Below, piece after piece: positions 25,414-34,419 of a DNA stretch of 64,000 nt (its first letter is position 1; each line of letters starts with the position of its first letter). A program made the translations under genes and the position numbers. The notes beneath the pieces are model-generated. The model had not been told where the DNA came from. It did no database searches and saw only the letters and a program-made list of their open reading frames with translations. The stretch is from NCBI GenBank assembly GCA_016721465.1, contig JADKIA010000008.1, positions 310,001 through 374,000 on the forward strand, given 5' to 3'. The stretch is from Ideonella sp. GTDB taxonomy: Bacteria > Pseudomonadota > Gammaproteobacteria > Burkholderiales > Burkholderiaceae_C.

Positions 25414-26499
25414 ATGCCCCGCCCCATCGAAGCCCTGATCCACACCGACGCATTGGCACACAACCTGGCGCGCGCCCGTGCCGCCGCGCCCGACGCGCGC
25501 CTGTGGGTGGTGGTCAAGGCCAATGCCTACGGCCACGGGCTGGAGCGGGTGTACGAGCCGCTGCGCGCCGCCGATGGCTTTGCGCTGCTCGATCTGGACG
25601 AGGCCAGCCGCCTGCGCGAGCTGGGCTGGCGCGGCCCGGTCCTGTTGCTGGAGGGCGCGTTCGAGCCGCGCGACCTGGAGCTGTGCTCGCGCCTGAACCT
25701 GTGGCACGTGGTGCACTGCGAGGCCCAGATCGACTGGCTTGGTCGCCACAAGACGCACCAGGGCCACCGCGTGTTCCTGAAGATGAACAGTGGCATGAAC
25801 CGCCTGGGCTTCACCCCCACCGCCTTGCGCAGCGCCTGGGCGCGACTGAACGCGTTGCCGCAGGTGGACGAGATCTCGCTGGTCAGCCATTTCTCGGATG
25901 CCGATGGTCCGCGCGGCATTGCGCACCAGGTGGCGGTGTTCGACACGGCCACGCGCGACCTGCCCGGCGAGCGCAGCCTGGCCAACAGCGCCGCCATCCT
26001 GCGCCACCCTGGCCTGAAAGCCGACTGGGTGCGCGCCGGCATCCTCACCTACGGCAGCGCACCGGATTTTCCCGAACACGATCTGGCGCACTGGGGTCTG
26101 CAGCCGGCCATGACGCTGCGCGCCAGGATCATCGGCACGCAGCAGCTGCAGCCGGGCGACACGGTGGGCTATGCCAGCCGCTTCACCGCCGATCGACCCA
26201 TGCGCATCGGCGTGGTGTCCTGTGGCTATGCCGATGGGTACCCGCGCCTGTGTGGCACCGGCACACCGGTGCTGGTGGACGGCGTGCGCAGCGGCACGGT
26301 GGGTCGCGTGTCGATGGACATGCTGGCGGTGGATTTGAGCCCGGTGCCGCAGGCCGGCCTGGGCAGCGAGGTGACGCTGTGGGGTCGTGGCCCGAGGCAA
26401 AGCGTGCTGGCCATCGACGAGGTGGCGCGCGCCGCCGGCACCATCGGCTACGAGCTGATGTGCGCGCTGGCGCAGCGTGTGCCGGTGACGGTGGTCTGA
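25414..26499 (+). CDS. alr: alanine racemase
   Basis: A 361-residue PLP enzyme that interconverts L- and D-alanine for peptidoglycan. The PLP Lys35 is in VVKANAYGHG; further family blocks are FLKMNSGMNRLGF, VRAGILTYG, the catalytic-Tyr region PGDTVGYASRF, and CGYADGYPR with VGRVSMDMLAVDL. The DadX/Alr type is not distinguishable. ATG 25414 is the only start that leaves the family N-terminus intact (MPRPIEALIHTDALAHNL). It is convergent with the DMT gene across 15 bases. Confidence 0.97.
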   Translation: MPRPIEALIHTDALAHNLARARAAAPDARLWVVVKANAYGHGLERVYEPLRAADGFALLDLDEASRLRELGWRGPVLLLEGAFEPRDLELCSRLNLWHVVHCEAQIDWLGRHKTHQGHRVFLKMNSGMNRLGFTPTALRSAWARLNALPQVDEISLVSHFSDADGPRGIAHQVAVFDTATRDLPGERSLANSAAILRHPGLKADWVRAGILTYGSAPDFPEHDLAHWGLQPAMTLRARIIGTQQLQPGDTVGYASRFTADRPMRIGVVSCGYADGYPRLCGTGTPVLVDGVRSGTVGRVSMDMLAVDLSPVPQAGLGSEVTLWGRGPRQSVLAIDEVARAAGTIGYELMCALAQRVPVTVV

Positions 26500-26514
26500 G
26501 CGCCATCGCAGCCC

Positions 26515-27462
26515 TCAGGCCGCGGCGGACGGCGGCCGCGTGGCCACGAACACACTGCCCAGGCACAAGGCCACACCCGCGCCGGCCAGCCACGTGGGCT
26601 GCCAGCCTTCCAGCGTGGCCGACACCCCCAGCGCGATCACCGGCGTCAACACCCCGGTGAGTGCTGCGCGGCCCGGCCCCTCGCGCTGCGCGAGCTTGAA
26701 ATACAGCAGGAAGGCCGTCACCGAGCCCAGCGCCGCCAGGTACAGCAGCGAGCCCCACCAGGCCAGCGTGTGCCCGACTTGCCAGCCGATGCCCTGCAGG
26801 CCGGCCACCGCCAACAGGCCCAATGCGCCATAGCCCATGCTCCAGGCCAACATCGGCACCAGCGCGATGCCGCGCTGGCCCAGCCTGAGCGTCAGCGCGT
26901 TGCCGGTGCAGGCGCAGGTCACCGCCAGCACGCCCAGGGCCAGGCCCAGCCCCGCCTGCGGGCGCGCACCGGCCGAGCGCAACTCGGGCCAGAAGATCAG
27001 TGCCACGCCCAGCACGCCCGCGGCCGCAGCGCCCAGGAAACGCTTCGTCATCGGCTTGCCAAACAGCCACGCGCCGCTGAGCGCGTTGCCGAACACCATC
27101 AAGGCGAACAGCACCGCGACCAGACCCGACGGAATGTGGCGCTCGGCCTCGTACACGCTCCAGTAGTTCAGCCCGTACTGCACGCCCCCGGTGAGCACCA
27201 GCCAGGGGTGCATCCGCGCCGGCACACGCCAGGCATCGCCGCGCCACACGGCCAGTGCGAACAGGCCGACGGACGCCAGCAGAAAGCGCCAGGCCACCGA
27301 GTTGAGCACCGGCACCGTGCCCAGCTGGTACAGGATCACATGCCAGGTGGACGCCCAGATCAGTGTGGGCCCCCAGAACAGCAGGCGGGGCGATCGGGCG
27401 ATGGCGGTGAGCAAGGGGGTGTGCGGACCAGTGGGCCGGCGGTTGTAGCACAGGCCCTGCAT
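26515..27462 (-). CDS. DMT-superfamily (EamA) transporter
   Basis: A 315-residue transporter of about ten helices with two EamA repeats: LLFWGPTLIWASTWHVILYQLG to ALIFWPELRS, then LGLALGVLAVTCACTGNALTLR to the C-terminus. The first 25 residues (MQGLCYNRRPTGPHTPLLTAIA) are not hydrophobic and may be partly untranslated; a TTG or later start is possible. Exported substrate unknown. It is divergent from radA, whose GTG lies 45 bases away, so the two promoters must share that interval or lie inside the 5' ends. Confidence 0.87.
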   Translation of the reverse strand: MQGLCYNRRPTGPHTPLLTAIARSPRLLFWGPTLIWASTWHVILYQLGTVPVLNSVAWRFLLASVGLFALAVWRGDAWRVPARMHPWLVLTGGVQYGLNYWSVYEAERHIPSGLVAVLFALMVFGNALSGAWLFGKPMTKRFLGAAAAGVLGVALIFWPELRSAGARPQAGLGLALGVLAVTCACTGNALTLRLGQRGIALVPMLAWSMGYGALGLLAVAGLQGIGWQVGHTLAWWGSLLYLAALGSVTAFLLYFKLAQREGPGRAALTGVLTPVIALGVSATLEGWQPTWLAGAGVALCLGSVFVATRPPSAAA

Positions 27463-27506
27463 TGCCCGCCGCCGACGCCTTGGACGGCCCAGCTAAAGTG
27501 CGGCCC

Positions 27507-28880
27507 GTGAGCACCGCGCCCCGATCCCCCAAGACCCAGTACGTCTGCAACGCCTGTGGCGGCGCCAGCCCCAAGTGGCTGGGCAAGTGCCCGCACTGCA
27601 ATGAATGGAACACCTTGGAAGAGGCCGTGGTCGAGTCCGCCAGCGGCCCCAAGCACCGCTACCAGTCGCTGGCCAAGACCCAGGCGGTGGCCACGCTGTC
27701 CGAGATCGAGGCGGCCGACGTCGACCGCACGCCCACCGGCCAACCCGAGCTGGACCGGGTGCTCGGTGGCGGCATCGTCGAGGGCGGCGTGGTGCTGATC
27801 GGGGGCGACCCGGGCATCGGCAAGAGCACGCTGCTGCTGCAGGCGGCCGAGACGCTGTCCAGCCACATCAAGGTCCTGTACGTCACCGGCGAGGAGTCGG
27901 GTGCACAGGTCGCCCTGCGGGCGCGCCGGCTCGGCCTGGCCGGCACCCGGCTGCGCGTGCTGGCCGAGATCCAGCTGGAAAAGATCCAGGCCGCGCTGGC
28001 CGCCGAGACGCCTGCCTTCTGCGTGATCGATTCGATCCAGACGGTGTACTCCGACCAGCTCACCAGCGCGCCGGGCTCGGTGGCCCAGGTGCGCGAATGC
28101 GCGGCGCAACTCACGCGCACGGCCAAGGCCAGCGGCTGCGCCATCGTGCTGGTGGGCCACGTGACCAAGGAAGGCACGCTCGCCGGCCCGCGCGTGCTGG
28201 AGCACATCGTCGACACCGTGCTGTATTTCGAGGGCGACACCCACAGCAGCTACCGCCTGGTGCGCGCCATCAAGAACCGCTTCGGCGCCGTCAACGAGAT
28301 CGGCGTGTTCGCGATGACCGAGCGCGGCCTGAAGGGCGTGAGCAACCCCAGCGCGATCTTCCTGTCCACGCACGGGGCGCCGGTGCCGGGCTCCTGCGTG
28401 CTGGTCACGCTGGAGGGCACGAGGCCGCTGCTGGTGGAGATCCAGGCGCTGGTCGATTCCGGCGGGCCGAGTCCGCGTCGTTTGAGTGTTGGACTGGACC
28501 GCGACCGCCTGGCCATGCTGCTGGCCGTGCTGCACCGCCACGCGGGCGTGGACAGCCTCGATCAGGATGTGTTCGTCAACGCCGTGGGCGGTGTGCGCAT
28601 CAGCGAGCCGGCGGCCGACCTGGCCGTGCTGCTGGCCATCCAGAGCAGCCTGCGCGGCAAGGCGCTGCCGCAGGGCTTCCTGGCCTTTGGCGAGGTGGGG
28701 CTGGCGGGCGAGGTGCGGCCTGCGCCGCGCGGGCAGGAGCGGCTGAAAGAGGCCGCCAAGCTCGGTTTCTCGGTGGCCATGGTGCCCAAGGCGAATGCGC
28801 CGAAGAAGGCCATCGAGGGCTTGACGGTGCACGCCATCGAGCGCATCGAAGAGGCCATTGCGGTGGTGCGCTCGCTGTGA
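27507..28880 (+). CDS. radA: DNA repair protein RadA
   Basis: A 457-residue recombination/repair ATPase that drives branch migration with RecA. It has the N-terminal zinc finger (YVCNACGGASPKWLGKCPHC), Walker A GGDPGIGKST, the RadA-specific KNRFG in RAIKNRFGAVNE and the C-terminal Lon-protease-like domain (LDQDVFVNAVGGVRISEPA, FGEVGLAGEVRPAP). The start is GTG 27507 (VSTAPRSPKTQYVC), giving the family length; GTG 27498 in frame is an alternative. It heads a plus-strand run through ilvE and purU. Confidence 0.97.
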   Translation: MSTAPRSPKTQYVCNACGGASPKWLGKCPHCNEWNTLEEAVVESASGPKHRYQSLAKTQAVATLSEIEAADVDRTPTGQPELDRVLGGGIVEGGVVLIGGDPGIGKSTLLLQAAETLSSHIKVLYVTGEESGAQVALRARRLGLAGTRLRVLAEIQLEKIQAALAAETPAFCVIDSIQTVYSDQLTSAPGSVAQVRECAAQLTRTAKASGCAIVLVGHVTKEGTLAGPRVLEHIVDTVLYFEGDTHSSYRLVRAIKNRFGAVNEIGVFAMTERGLKGVSNPSAIFLSTHGAPVPGSCVLVTLEGTRPLLVEIQALVDSGGPSPRRLSVGLDRDRLAMLLAVLHRHAGVDSLDQDVFVNAVGGVRISEPAADLAVLLAIQSSLRGKALPQGFLAFGEVGLAGEVRPAPRGQERLKEAAKLGFSVAMVPKANAPKKAIEGLTVHAIERIEEAIAVVRSL

Positions 28881-28928
28881 ACGGGCCGCCGACCCATCGA
28901 CCAGGGCCATGAACAAGGTGTCTTCCAC

Positions 28929-29330
28929 ATGAGTGCAACACTGGGTTGGGCGCTGGCCGTCATCGGCATTGCGCTGGGGTATGCCGTCTATGGCTGGCCC
29001 GGCGTGGCCATGGCCGTTTCGGTGGTGGTGTTCTGGCTGCTGCTGCAGTTCAGCCGCGCGATGCGGGTGATGCGCATCGCCGGTCAGGCGCCGGTGGGCC
29101 GGGTGCCCAGCGCGGTGATGCTGCATGCCAAGCTGAAGCGGGGCCAGCGGCTGATGGACGTGATCCTGCTCACCAAGAGCCTGGGCGAAAAGCTGTCGGA
29201 TGAGCCCGAGACCTGGGTCTGGCGCGACGAAGGCGGCGCTCGGGTCACCGTGGTGTTGCACGACGGGCGGGTCATCGATTGGAAATTGCAGCGCCCGGCC
29301 GAAGACGACGCGCCCACCCCGAGCGCCTAA
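28929..29330 (+). CDS. small conserved membrane protein between radA and ilvE
   Basis: A 133-residue protein with two N-terminal membrane helices (LGWALAVIGIALGYAVYG and WPGVAMAVSVVVFWLLLQ) and a cytoplasmic tail containing VPSAVMLHAKLKRGQRLMDVILL and WRDEGGARVTVVLHDGRVIDW. I know it only as a conserved neighbour of radA and ilvE in Burkholderiales; no function can be stated. The ATG at 28929 follows the radA stop by 48 bases. Confidence 0.8.
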   Translation: MSATLGWALAVIGIALGYAVYGWPGVAMAVSVVVFWLLLQFSRAMRVMRIAGQAPVGRVPSAVMLHAKLKRGQRLMDVILLTKSLGEKLSDEPETWVWRDEGGARVTVVLHDGRVIDWKLQRPAEDDAPTPSA

Positions 29331-29379
29331 AATCAGCGGTTCACACCAAACCCCCCCGCATTCGAAGGAGACTTTCCCC

Positions 29380-30303
29380 ATGTCCATGTCCGACCGCGAC
29401 GGCAAGATCTGGATGGATGGGCAGATGGTCGATTGGCGCGACGCCAAGATCCATGTGCTGAGCCATACCCTGCACTATGGCTGCGGCGCCTTCGAAGGCG
29501 TGCGGGCCTACAACACGGCCTCCGGCACCGCGATCTTCCGCCTGCACGAGCACACCGAGCGGCTGTTCAACTCGGCCAAGATCCTGCGCATGAAGATCCC
29601 CTTCTCGATGGAGCAGGTCGAGGAAGCACAGAAGGCCGTGGTGCGCGAGAACAAGCTGCGCAGTTGCTACCTGCGCCCGCTGGTGTGGATCGGCGACCAG
29701 AAGCTGGGCGTCAGCCCCAAGGGCAACACCATCCACCTGATGGTGGCGGCCTGGGAATGGGGCGCCTACCTGGGCGAAGAAGGCCTGAAGCGCGGCATCC
29801 GCGTCAAGACCAGCAGCTACACGCGCCACCACGTCAACATCACGATGACGCAGGCCAAGGCGGTGAGCAACTACACCAACTCGATCCTGGCCAACATGGA
29901 AGCCACCGACGAGGGCTACGACGAGGCCCTGCTGCTCGACGCCTCGGGCTTCGTCAGCGAAGGCGCCGGCGAGAACATCTTCGTCATCAAGGGCGGCGTG
30001 GTCTACACGCCCGATCTTTCGGCCGGTGCGCTCAACGGCATCACGCGCAACACCGTCTTCTCGATCTGCCAGGACCTGGGCCTGACGCTGAAGGAAAAGC
30101 GCATCACCCGCGACGAGGTCTACATCTGCGACGAGGCCTTCTTCACCGGCACGGCGGCCGAGGTGACGCCGATCCGTGAGCTGGACCGCATCCAGATCGG
30201 TGCCGGCGAGCGCGGCCCCATCACCACGCGCATCCAGGCGGCGTTCTTCGACATCGTCAATGGCCGCAATCCCAAGTACGCCGAATGGCTGAGCAAGGTG
30301 TGA
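29380..30303 (+). CDS. ilvE: branched-chain amino-acid aminotransferase
   Basis: A 307-residue fold-type IV PLP enzyme that makes leucine, isoleucine and valine from their 2-oxo acids. Motifs: the conserved N-terminal block KIHVLSHTLHYGCGAFEGVRAY, YLRPLVWIG, the PLP Lys in TQAKAVSNYTNS, the cofactor loop ASGFVSEGAGENIF and LNGITRNTV. The residue pattern is that of IlvE rather than D-amino-acid transaminase. A strong ribosome site GAAGGAG (29364-29370) precedes ATG 29380. The next gene starts six bases after its stop. Confidence 0.97.
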   Translation: MSMSDRDGKIWMDGQMVDWRDAKIHVLSHTLHYGCGAFEGVRAYNTASGTAIFRLHEHTERLFNSAKILRMKIPFSMEQVEEAQKAVVRENKLRSCYLRPLVWIGDQKLGVSPKGNTIHLMVAAWEWGAYLGEEGLKRGIRVKTSSYTRHHVNITMTQAKAVSNYTNSILANMEATDEGYDEALLLDASGFVSEGAGENIFVIKGGVVYTPDLSAGALNGITRNTVFSICQDLGLTLKEKRITRDEVYICDEAFFTGTAAEVTPIRELDRIQIGAGERGPITTRIQAAFFDIVNGRNPKYAEWLSKV

Positions 30304-30308
30304 AACCC

Positions 30309-30515
30309 ATGACCGATCCCAAAGCAGTGGTCGAAGTGACCGCCAAGGATTTGCAAGGCCCCGGCGTGGTGGCCTGCCCCAACCCGAAGATGACGCTGTG
30401 GAGTGCCCACCCCAAGGTGTTCATCGACGTGGCGTCGCAGGGCGAAGGCAAGTGCTCGTATTGCGGCACGGTGTACCGCCTGAAGGCGGGCGAGAAGCTG
30501 CACGCGGGGCATTGA
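30309..30515 (+). CDS. small CHCC zinc-finger protein
   Basis: A 68-residue protein of the zinc-finger family known from the mitochondrial NDUFS6 homologue. Ligands are visible: Cys23 and His34 in VACPNPKMTLWSAHPK, Cys49 and Cys52 in KCSYCGTVY. In Burkholderiales it lies after ilvE, as here, and has no established role outside complex I. It starts six bases after ilvE and stops eight bases before purU, so it is part of the same transcript. Confidence 0.9.
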   Translation: MTDPKAVVEVTAKDLQGPGVVACPNPKMTLWSAHPKVFIDVASQGEGKCSYCGTVYRLKAGEKLHAGH

Positions 30516-30522
30516 GCGCGGC

Positions 30523-31407
30523 ATGAGCGGCGCCCAGGAATTCATCCTCACGCTGGCCTGCAAGGACACCACGGGCATCGTCTACGCGGTGTCCGGGCTG
30601 CTGTTCCAGGCCGGCTGCAACATCATCGATTCGCAGCAGTTCGGCGACGTGCAGGGCGAGGACGCCACGGGCCTGTTCTTCATGCGCGTGCACTTCGCCG
30701 CGCCGCCGCACCTGGCCTCGGCGCAGATGCTGGACAACCTGTTCGCGCACGTGCGTGGCCAGTACGGCATGGACGCGCGCTTTCACGCCGTGGCCGAGCG
30801 CCCGCGCCTGCTGCTGATGGTGAGCCAGCATGGCCATTGCCTCAACGACCTGCTGTTCCGCTGGAAGAGCGGCCAGCTCGGCGTGGACATCCCGGCCATC
30901 GTCTCCAACCACCCCGACTACGCGTCGCTGGCGCAAAGCTACGGCATCGCCTTTCACCACCTGCCGCTGCCCATCGGCAGCGACGCGGCCACCAAGCGGG
31001 CGCAGGAGCAGCAGGTGGAGGCGCTGGTCGAGCGCGAGCGCATCGACCTGGTGGTGCTGGCGCGCTACATGCAGATCCTCAGCCCCGAGTTCTGTGCCGC
31101 GCTCAAGGGCCGCGCCATCAACATCCACCACAGCTTCCTGCCCAGCTTCAAGGGCGCCAAACCTTACTTTCAGGCCCACGCGCGCGGTGTCAAGCTCATC
31201 GGCGCCACGGCGCACTATGTGACGGCCGATCTCGACGAAGGCCCCATCATCGAGCAGGACGTCGCCCGGGTGGACCACGCCATGTCGGCCGAGCAGATGA
31301 CGGCCGTGGGCCGCGACGTCGAATGCGTGGTGCTGGCCCGCGCCGTGCGCTGGCACGTGCAACGCCGGGTGCTGATGAACGGGCACAAGTCGGTCGTGTT
31401 CCAGTAG
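30523..31407 (+). CDS. purU: formyltetrahydrofolate deformylase
   Basis: A 294-residue enzyme that hydrolyses 10-formyl-tetrahydrofolate to formate and tetrahydrofolate, balancing one-carbon pools. An N-terminal ACT domain (about 1-85: FILTLACKDTTGIVYAVSGLL) senses methionine or glycine in relatives. The formyltransferase-fold domain has ILSPEFCAALKGRAINIHHSFLP, with the catalytic Asn/His of the family, and the Asp in VTADLDEGPIIEQD. Length and order match PurU rather than PurN. Start ATG 30523. Confidence 0.96.
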   Translation: MSGAQEFILTLACKDTTGIVYAVSGLLFQAGCNIIDSQQFGDVQGEDATGLFFMRVHFAAPPHLASAQMLDNLFAHVRGQYGMDARFHAVAERPRLLLMVSQHGHCLNDLLFRWKSGQLGVDIPAIVSNHPDYASLAQSYGIAFHHLPLPIGSDAATKRAQEQQVEALVERERIDLVVLARYMQILSPEFCAALKGRAINIHHSFLPSFKGAKPYFQAHARGVKLIGATAHYVTADLDEGPIIEQDVARVDHAMSAEQMTAVGRDVECVVLARAVRWHVQRRVLMNGHKSVVFQ

Positions 31408-31414
31408 GCCCGCC

Positions 31415-31864
31415 ATGCCGCCCAGCAAGCCGCAGACCGCGCACCTGATGGCCTCGCCCGAGGATGTCGAGGCGCAGTTCTACGAGGCGCTGCGCGAGGG
31501 CGACATCGACAAGCTGATGGCCCTGTGGTCCGACGACGACGACGTGGTCTGCGTGCACCCCGGTGGCCCGCGGGTGGTGGGTGTGCAGGCCATCCGCTCG
31601 GCCTTCGAGGCGGTGTTTGCCGCCGGCCACATCGTGGCGCAGGCCGAGCAGGTGCGGCGCGTGCATGCGCTCGATTGCGCGGTGCACAACGTCGTTGAGC
31701 GCATTGCCATCACCAGCGCCGAGGGCCAGCGCCAGGGCTTCGTCATCGCCACCAACGTGTACGTCCGGACCACGCAAGGCTGGCGCATGGTGGCCCACCA
31801 CGCCAGCCCGGGCACGGGTGACGAGGTGCCGGAGATCGCCACGCCGCCGTCCATGCTGCATTGA
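31415..31864 (+). CDS. NTF2/SnoaL-like (DUF4440) protein
   Basis: A 149-residue NTF2-fold protein: helix EDVEAQFYEALREGDIDKLMALW, then DDVVCVHPGGPRVVGVQAIRSAF and the closing strand pair GWRMVAHHASPG with two His in the cavity. Homologues with the motif DDDDVVCVHPGGP are common in beta- and gammaproteobacteria and of unknown role; some resemble the Ca/calmodulin-kinase association domain fold. It lies eight bases downstream of purU and 12 bases before the hydrolase gene, so it is probably co-transcribed. Confidence 0.85.
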   Translation: MPPSKPQTAHLMASPEDVEAQFYEALREGDIDKLMALWSDDDDVVCVHPGGPRVVGVQAIRSAFEAVFAAGHIVAQAEQVRRVHALDCAVHNVVERIAITSAEGQRQGFVIATNVYVRTTQGWRMVAHHASPGTGDEVPEIATPPSMLH

Positions 31865-31876
31865 GCGGTTGCGGCC

Positions 31877-32926
31877 ATGCACGATTTCACGGCGCCCTGG
31901 TGGTTGCCCGGCGGCAACGCGCAGACCATCTGGCCCGCGCTGTTCTCGCGTCCACACCATGGCCCGCACCATGGCCCGCCCTTGCGCTTCGAGCGCGAGC
32001 GCTGGACCACGCCGGACGGTGATTTCGTCGATGTGGACTTGCTCGCGGGCCCGCCCGCCGATTCGCCGGCTGATGCATCGTCTGAGGCGGCCAGGCCGCT
32101 GCTGGTGCTGTTCCACGGCCTCGAAGGATCGTCGCGCAGCCACTATGCGCAGTCTTTCGGCCATTGGGCGCGGCAGACCGGCTGGCGCTTTGCCGTGCCG
32201 CACTTTCGCGGTTGCTCGGGCGAGCTGAACCTGGCGCCGCGCGCCTACCACTCGGGCGATTTCGAAGAGATCGGCTGGGTGCTGGCCCGCCTGCGCCAGC
32301 GCTGCGCCGGACCGCTGCGCGCCGTGGGCGTCTCGCTTGGCGGCAATGCGCTGCTGCGCTGGGCCGAGGAGGCCGGCGACAGCGCTGCCGCCACGGCCGC
32401 CGCGGTGGCGGCCATCAGCTCGCCCATCGACCTGGCGGCGGGCGGGCGCGCCATCGGCCGTGGGTTCAACCGGCTGGTCTACACGCGCATGTTCCTGCGC
32501 TCGATGAAGCCCAAGGCGCTGGCCAAGCTGGCGCAGCACCCGGGCCTGTTCGACCGCGAGCGCCTGCTGGCCGCGCGCGACCTGTACGAGTTCGACAACG
32601 TCTTCACCGCGCCGCTGCACGGCTTCAAGGACACCGACGACTACTGGCGGCGCGGCTCGGCCCAGCCGCACCTGCACCACATCCGCATCCCCACGCTGGT
32701 GCTCAATGCGCGCAACGACCCCTTCGTGCCGGGCCAGCACCTGCCGCGGCCGCACGAGGTCGGCCCTTGCGTCACGCTGTGGCAGCCCGCGCACGGCGGG
32801 CACGTCGGTTTTCCGGGCGGACGCTTCCCCGGCCACGTGCAGACCCTGCCCCAGGCGGTGATGGGGTGGATGCGCGGTGCGGCACCGCCGCCGACGATTT
32901 CAGGCACGATCCCCGGCCATGGATGA
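31877..32926 (+). CDS. alpha/beta hydrolase of the YheT family
   Basis: A 349-residue hydrolase. It starts with the YheT pattern PWWLPGGNAQTIWPALF, has the oxyanion region LFHGLEGSS, the nucleophile Ser153 in GVSLGGNALLRW, an acidic residue in LNARNDPFVPG and the His in HGGHVGFPGG. Members are putative carboxylesterases whose natural substrate is not known. Between the core strands is the helical cap (RAIGRGFNRLVYTRMFLRSMKPKA). It overlaps the next gene by eight bases. Confidence 0.92.
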   Translation: MHDFTAPWWLPGGNAQTIWPALFSRPHHGPHHGPPLRFERERWTTPDGDFVDVDLLAGPPADSPADASSEAARPLLVLFHGLEGSSRSHYAQSFGHWARQTGWRFAVPHFRGCSGELNLAPRAYHSGDFEEIGWVLARLRQRCAGPLRAVGVSLGGNALLRWAEEAGDSAAATAAAVAAISSPIDLAAGGRAIGRGFNRLVYTRMFLRSMKPKALAKLAQHPGLFDRERLLAARDLYEFDNVFTAPLHGFKDTDDYWRRGSAQPHLHHIRIPTLVLNARNDPFVPGQHLPRPHEVGPCVTLWQPAHGGHVGFPGGRFPGHVQTLPQAVMGWMRGAAPPPTISGTIPGHG

Positions 32927-33443
32927 CATCGTCAAGGCCGCGCTGAAGAAGTGGCCCAATGTGCCGCATTGCTACCACTGGCTGGCGCTGGACGCGCGCG
33001 GCGACTGGTACATGCGCGATGAACGCATCCAGCACGCCGGCCCGTTTCCGCGGGTCAAGGGCAGCCGCATCCAGCACGAGAAACTGCGCGAGTTCATCGA
33101 GCGCAACTACCAGGCCGACGAGCACGGTCACTGGTACTTCCAGAACGGCCCGCAGCGCGTCTACGTGCAGCTCGAAGCCGCGCCCTGGGTGTGGCGCTTG
33201 CAGTGGCTTGGCGCCACGCTGGTGGTGGTGAGCCACACCGGTCGCCCGGCGCAGGTGCAAAGCGTGTGGCTGGACGAAGCCGGGCGGCTGTTCCTGCACA
33301 CCGATCTCGGCTTCGGCATCGTGCACACCCAGGACGTGCTGGACGCGGCGCAGGCGGTGGAGCAAGGCCTGTGGGCGCCCGAGCCGCTGGCCTTCGCGCA
33401 GGCACCACAGCGCTTCGGCTACTCGCTGGATCCGCAACCCTGA
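32919..33443 (+). CDS. conserved Burkholderiales protein of unknown function (DUF-type)
   Basis: A 174-residue soluble protein that begins MDDIVKAALKKWPNVPHCYH and contains WYMRDERIQHAGPFPRVKG, HWYFQNGPQRVYVQLEAAPWVW and LDEAGRLFLHTDLGFGIVHTQD. I have seen this protein type in beta-proteobacteria as a DUF family but cannot name it reliably. Start ATG 32919 overlaps the hydrolase gene by eight bases, suggesting coupling. No catalytic motif stands out. Confidence 0.78.
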   Translation: MDDIVKAALKKWPNVPHCYHWLALDARGDWYMRDERIQHAGPFPRVKGSRIQHEKLREFIERNYQADEHGHWYFQNGPQRVYVQLEAAPWVWRLQWLGATLVVVSHTGRPAQVQSVWLDEAGRLFLHTDLGFGIVHTQDVLDAAQAVEQGLWAPEPLAFAQAPQRFGYSLDPQP

Positions 33444-33475
33444 GCACCGCGCGCTGCGCGGGCGCGCCATGAAAA

Positions 33476-33498
33476 AAGCCGGTCACTCGGACCGGCTT
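33476..33498 (-). terminator. Rho-independent terminator of the cytochrome c gene
   Basis: Arms AAGCCGGTC (33476-33484) and GACCGGCTT (33490-33498) form a perfect 9-bp stem with a 5-base loop. Read on the minus strand the hairpin is followed by TTTTTTC, the classic U-run. It lies 43 bases past the stop of the cytochrome gene, and may also stop the plus-strand transcript. Confidence 0.9.
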
Positions 33499-33540
33499 CC
33501 TGCTGCTCGGGACGCGGGGCCTGCGGCGTGCAGGCGCGCG

Positions 33541-34113
33541 CTATTTGGTGGCCGCGCTGGCGGCACCCGCCGCGCCACTGGCCGCAGCGGCCGGCAGCTT
33601 GGGTTCATCGAACTTGGCGCCGCCCTTGTTGGCCATGTACACCACGGCGCGAGCAATTTCCACGGCGTTGAAGTCGCCGCCGCCCTGCGGCGTCATTGCG
33701 CCCTTGCCCTTCATGGCGGACGTCAGCAGCGCCTCATAACCCGTCTTCACGCGCGGACCCCAGGCGGCCTCGTCGCCCACCTTCGGCGCACCGGCAGCGC
33801 CCGTGGCGTGGCAGGCCGAGCACTGGGCCGTGAACACCTGCTCGCCGGTCTTCAGCGAGGCGGTGTCCGACACGTCCTTGATCTCGATGCTGCCGATCGG
33901 CTGGATGCGCCGGGCCACGGCTTCGGCCGACAGGCCATCGCTGCCGGCTGCCGGCTTGGAGCCCAGGCCCACGTAGTTGATCAGCATGATGATCACGATG
34001 ATCGGCACCACGAAGGAAGCCAGCACCGCGGCGATCAACTGCTTGGGCGTCTTGATCGGGCCTTCGTGGTTTTCTTCGTGGGCTGCGTGATCGGAGTGCT
34101 GGGCGTCGCTCAT
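33541..34113 (-). CDS. membrane-anchored class I cytochrome c (cytochrome c5-like)
   Basis: A 190-residue cytochrome. A soluble His-rich N-terminus (HSDHAAHEENHEGP) leads into one membrane helix (about 24-48), which anchors a periplasmic haem domain. The haem motif is CSACH (98-102), with the axial Met in KGKGAMTPQGGG. A low-complexity Ala/Pro tail closes it. It probably carries electrons between respiratory complexes. It is divergent from the tRNA-Arg gene and followed by a strong terminator. Confidence 0.92.
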   Translation of the reverse strand: MSDAQHSDHAAHEENHEGPIKTPKQLIAAVLASFVVPIIVIIMLINYVGLGSKPAAGSDGLSAEAVARRIQPIGSIEIKDVSDTASLKTGEQVFTAQCSACHATGAAGAPKVGDEAAWGPRVKTGYEALLTSAMKGKGAMTPQGGGDFNAVEIARAVVYMANKGGAKFDEPKLPAAAASGAAGAASAATK

Positions 34114-34257
34114 GGGGTCCTCGGTCTGCGCTGGCGTCTGTGGGTTGCTGCGGCTGCTACATGCCAGGGCCCGCAGGCCCTGAGCAAAACCAGTCGATTA
34201 TAGGGGGCCCCTTCGCGCACCAAGCCATGCACTAGAATCCGACGCTTGCTGACCGCG

Positions 34258-34332
34258 GCGACCGTGGTGAAGTGGATATCATGCGGCCCTCCGAAGGCCA
34301 CGTCGCAAGTTCGATTCTTGCCGGTCGCACCA
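34258..34332 (+). tRNA. tRNA-Arg(CCG)
   Basis: A 75-base tRNA. Acceptor GCGACCG (34258-34264) pairs with CGGTCGC (34322-34328), followed by A and an encoded CCA (34330-34332). The D arm is GTGA/TCAT around AGTGGATA. The anticodon loop is CTCCGAA on a CGGCC/GGCCA stem with one terminal mismatch, giving anticodon CCG for the CGG codon. The T arm is GCAAG-TTCGATT-CTTGC. TAGAAT at 34233-34238 is a good -10 box. No integrase lies nearby, so it shows no sign of use as an attachment site. Confidence 0.94.
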
Positions 34333-34419
34333 GTTCGGCGCCATGTCCTGACCAATCTGTCGCGCCATGCGAAAAACCACGCGCGGGAGCCGTGGGCCAC
34401 GAATGGCCGAACGCGGGGC

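Noticed and set aside
34258..34332. tRNA-Arg as an attachment site for a genomic island
   Set aside because: No integrase, no repeated 3' tRNA fragment and no phage-type genes downstream.
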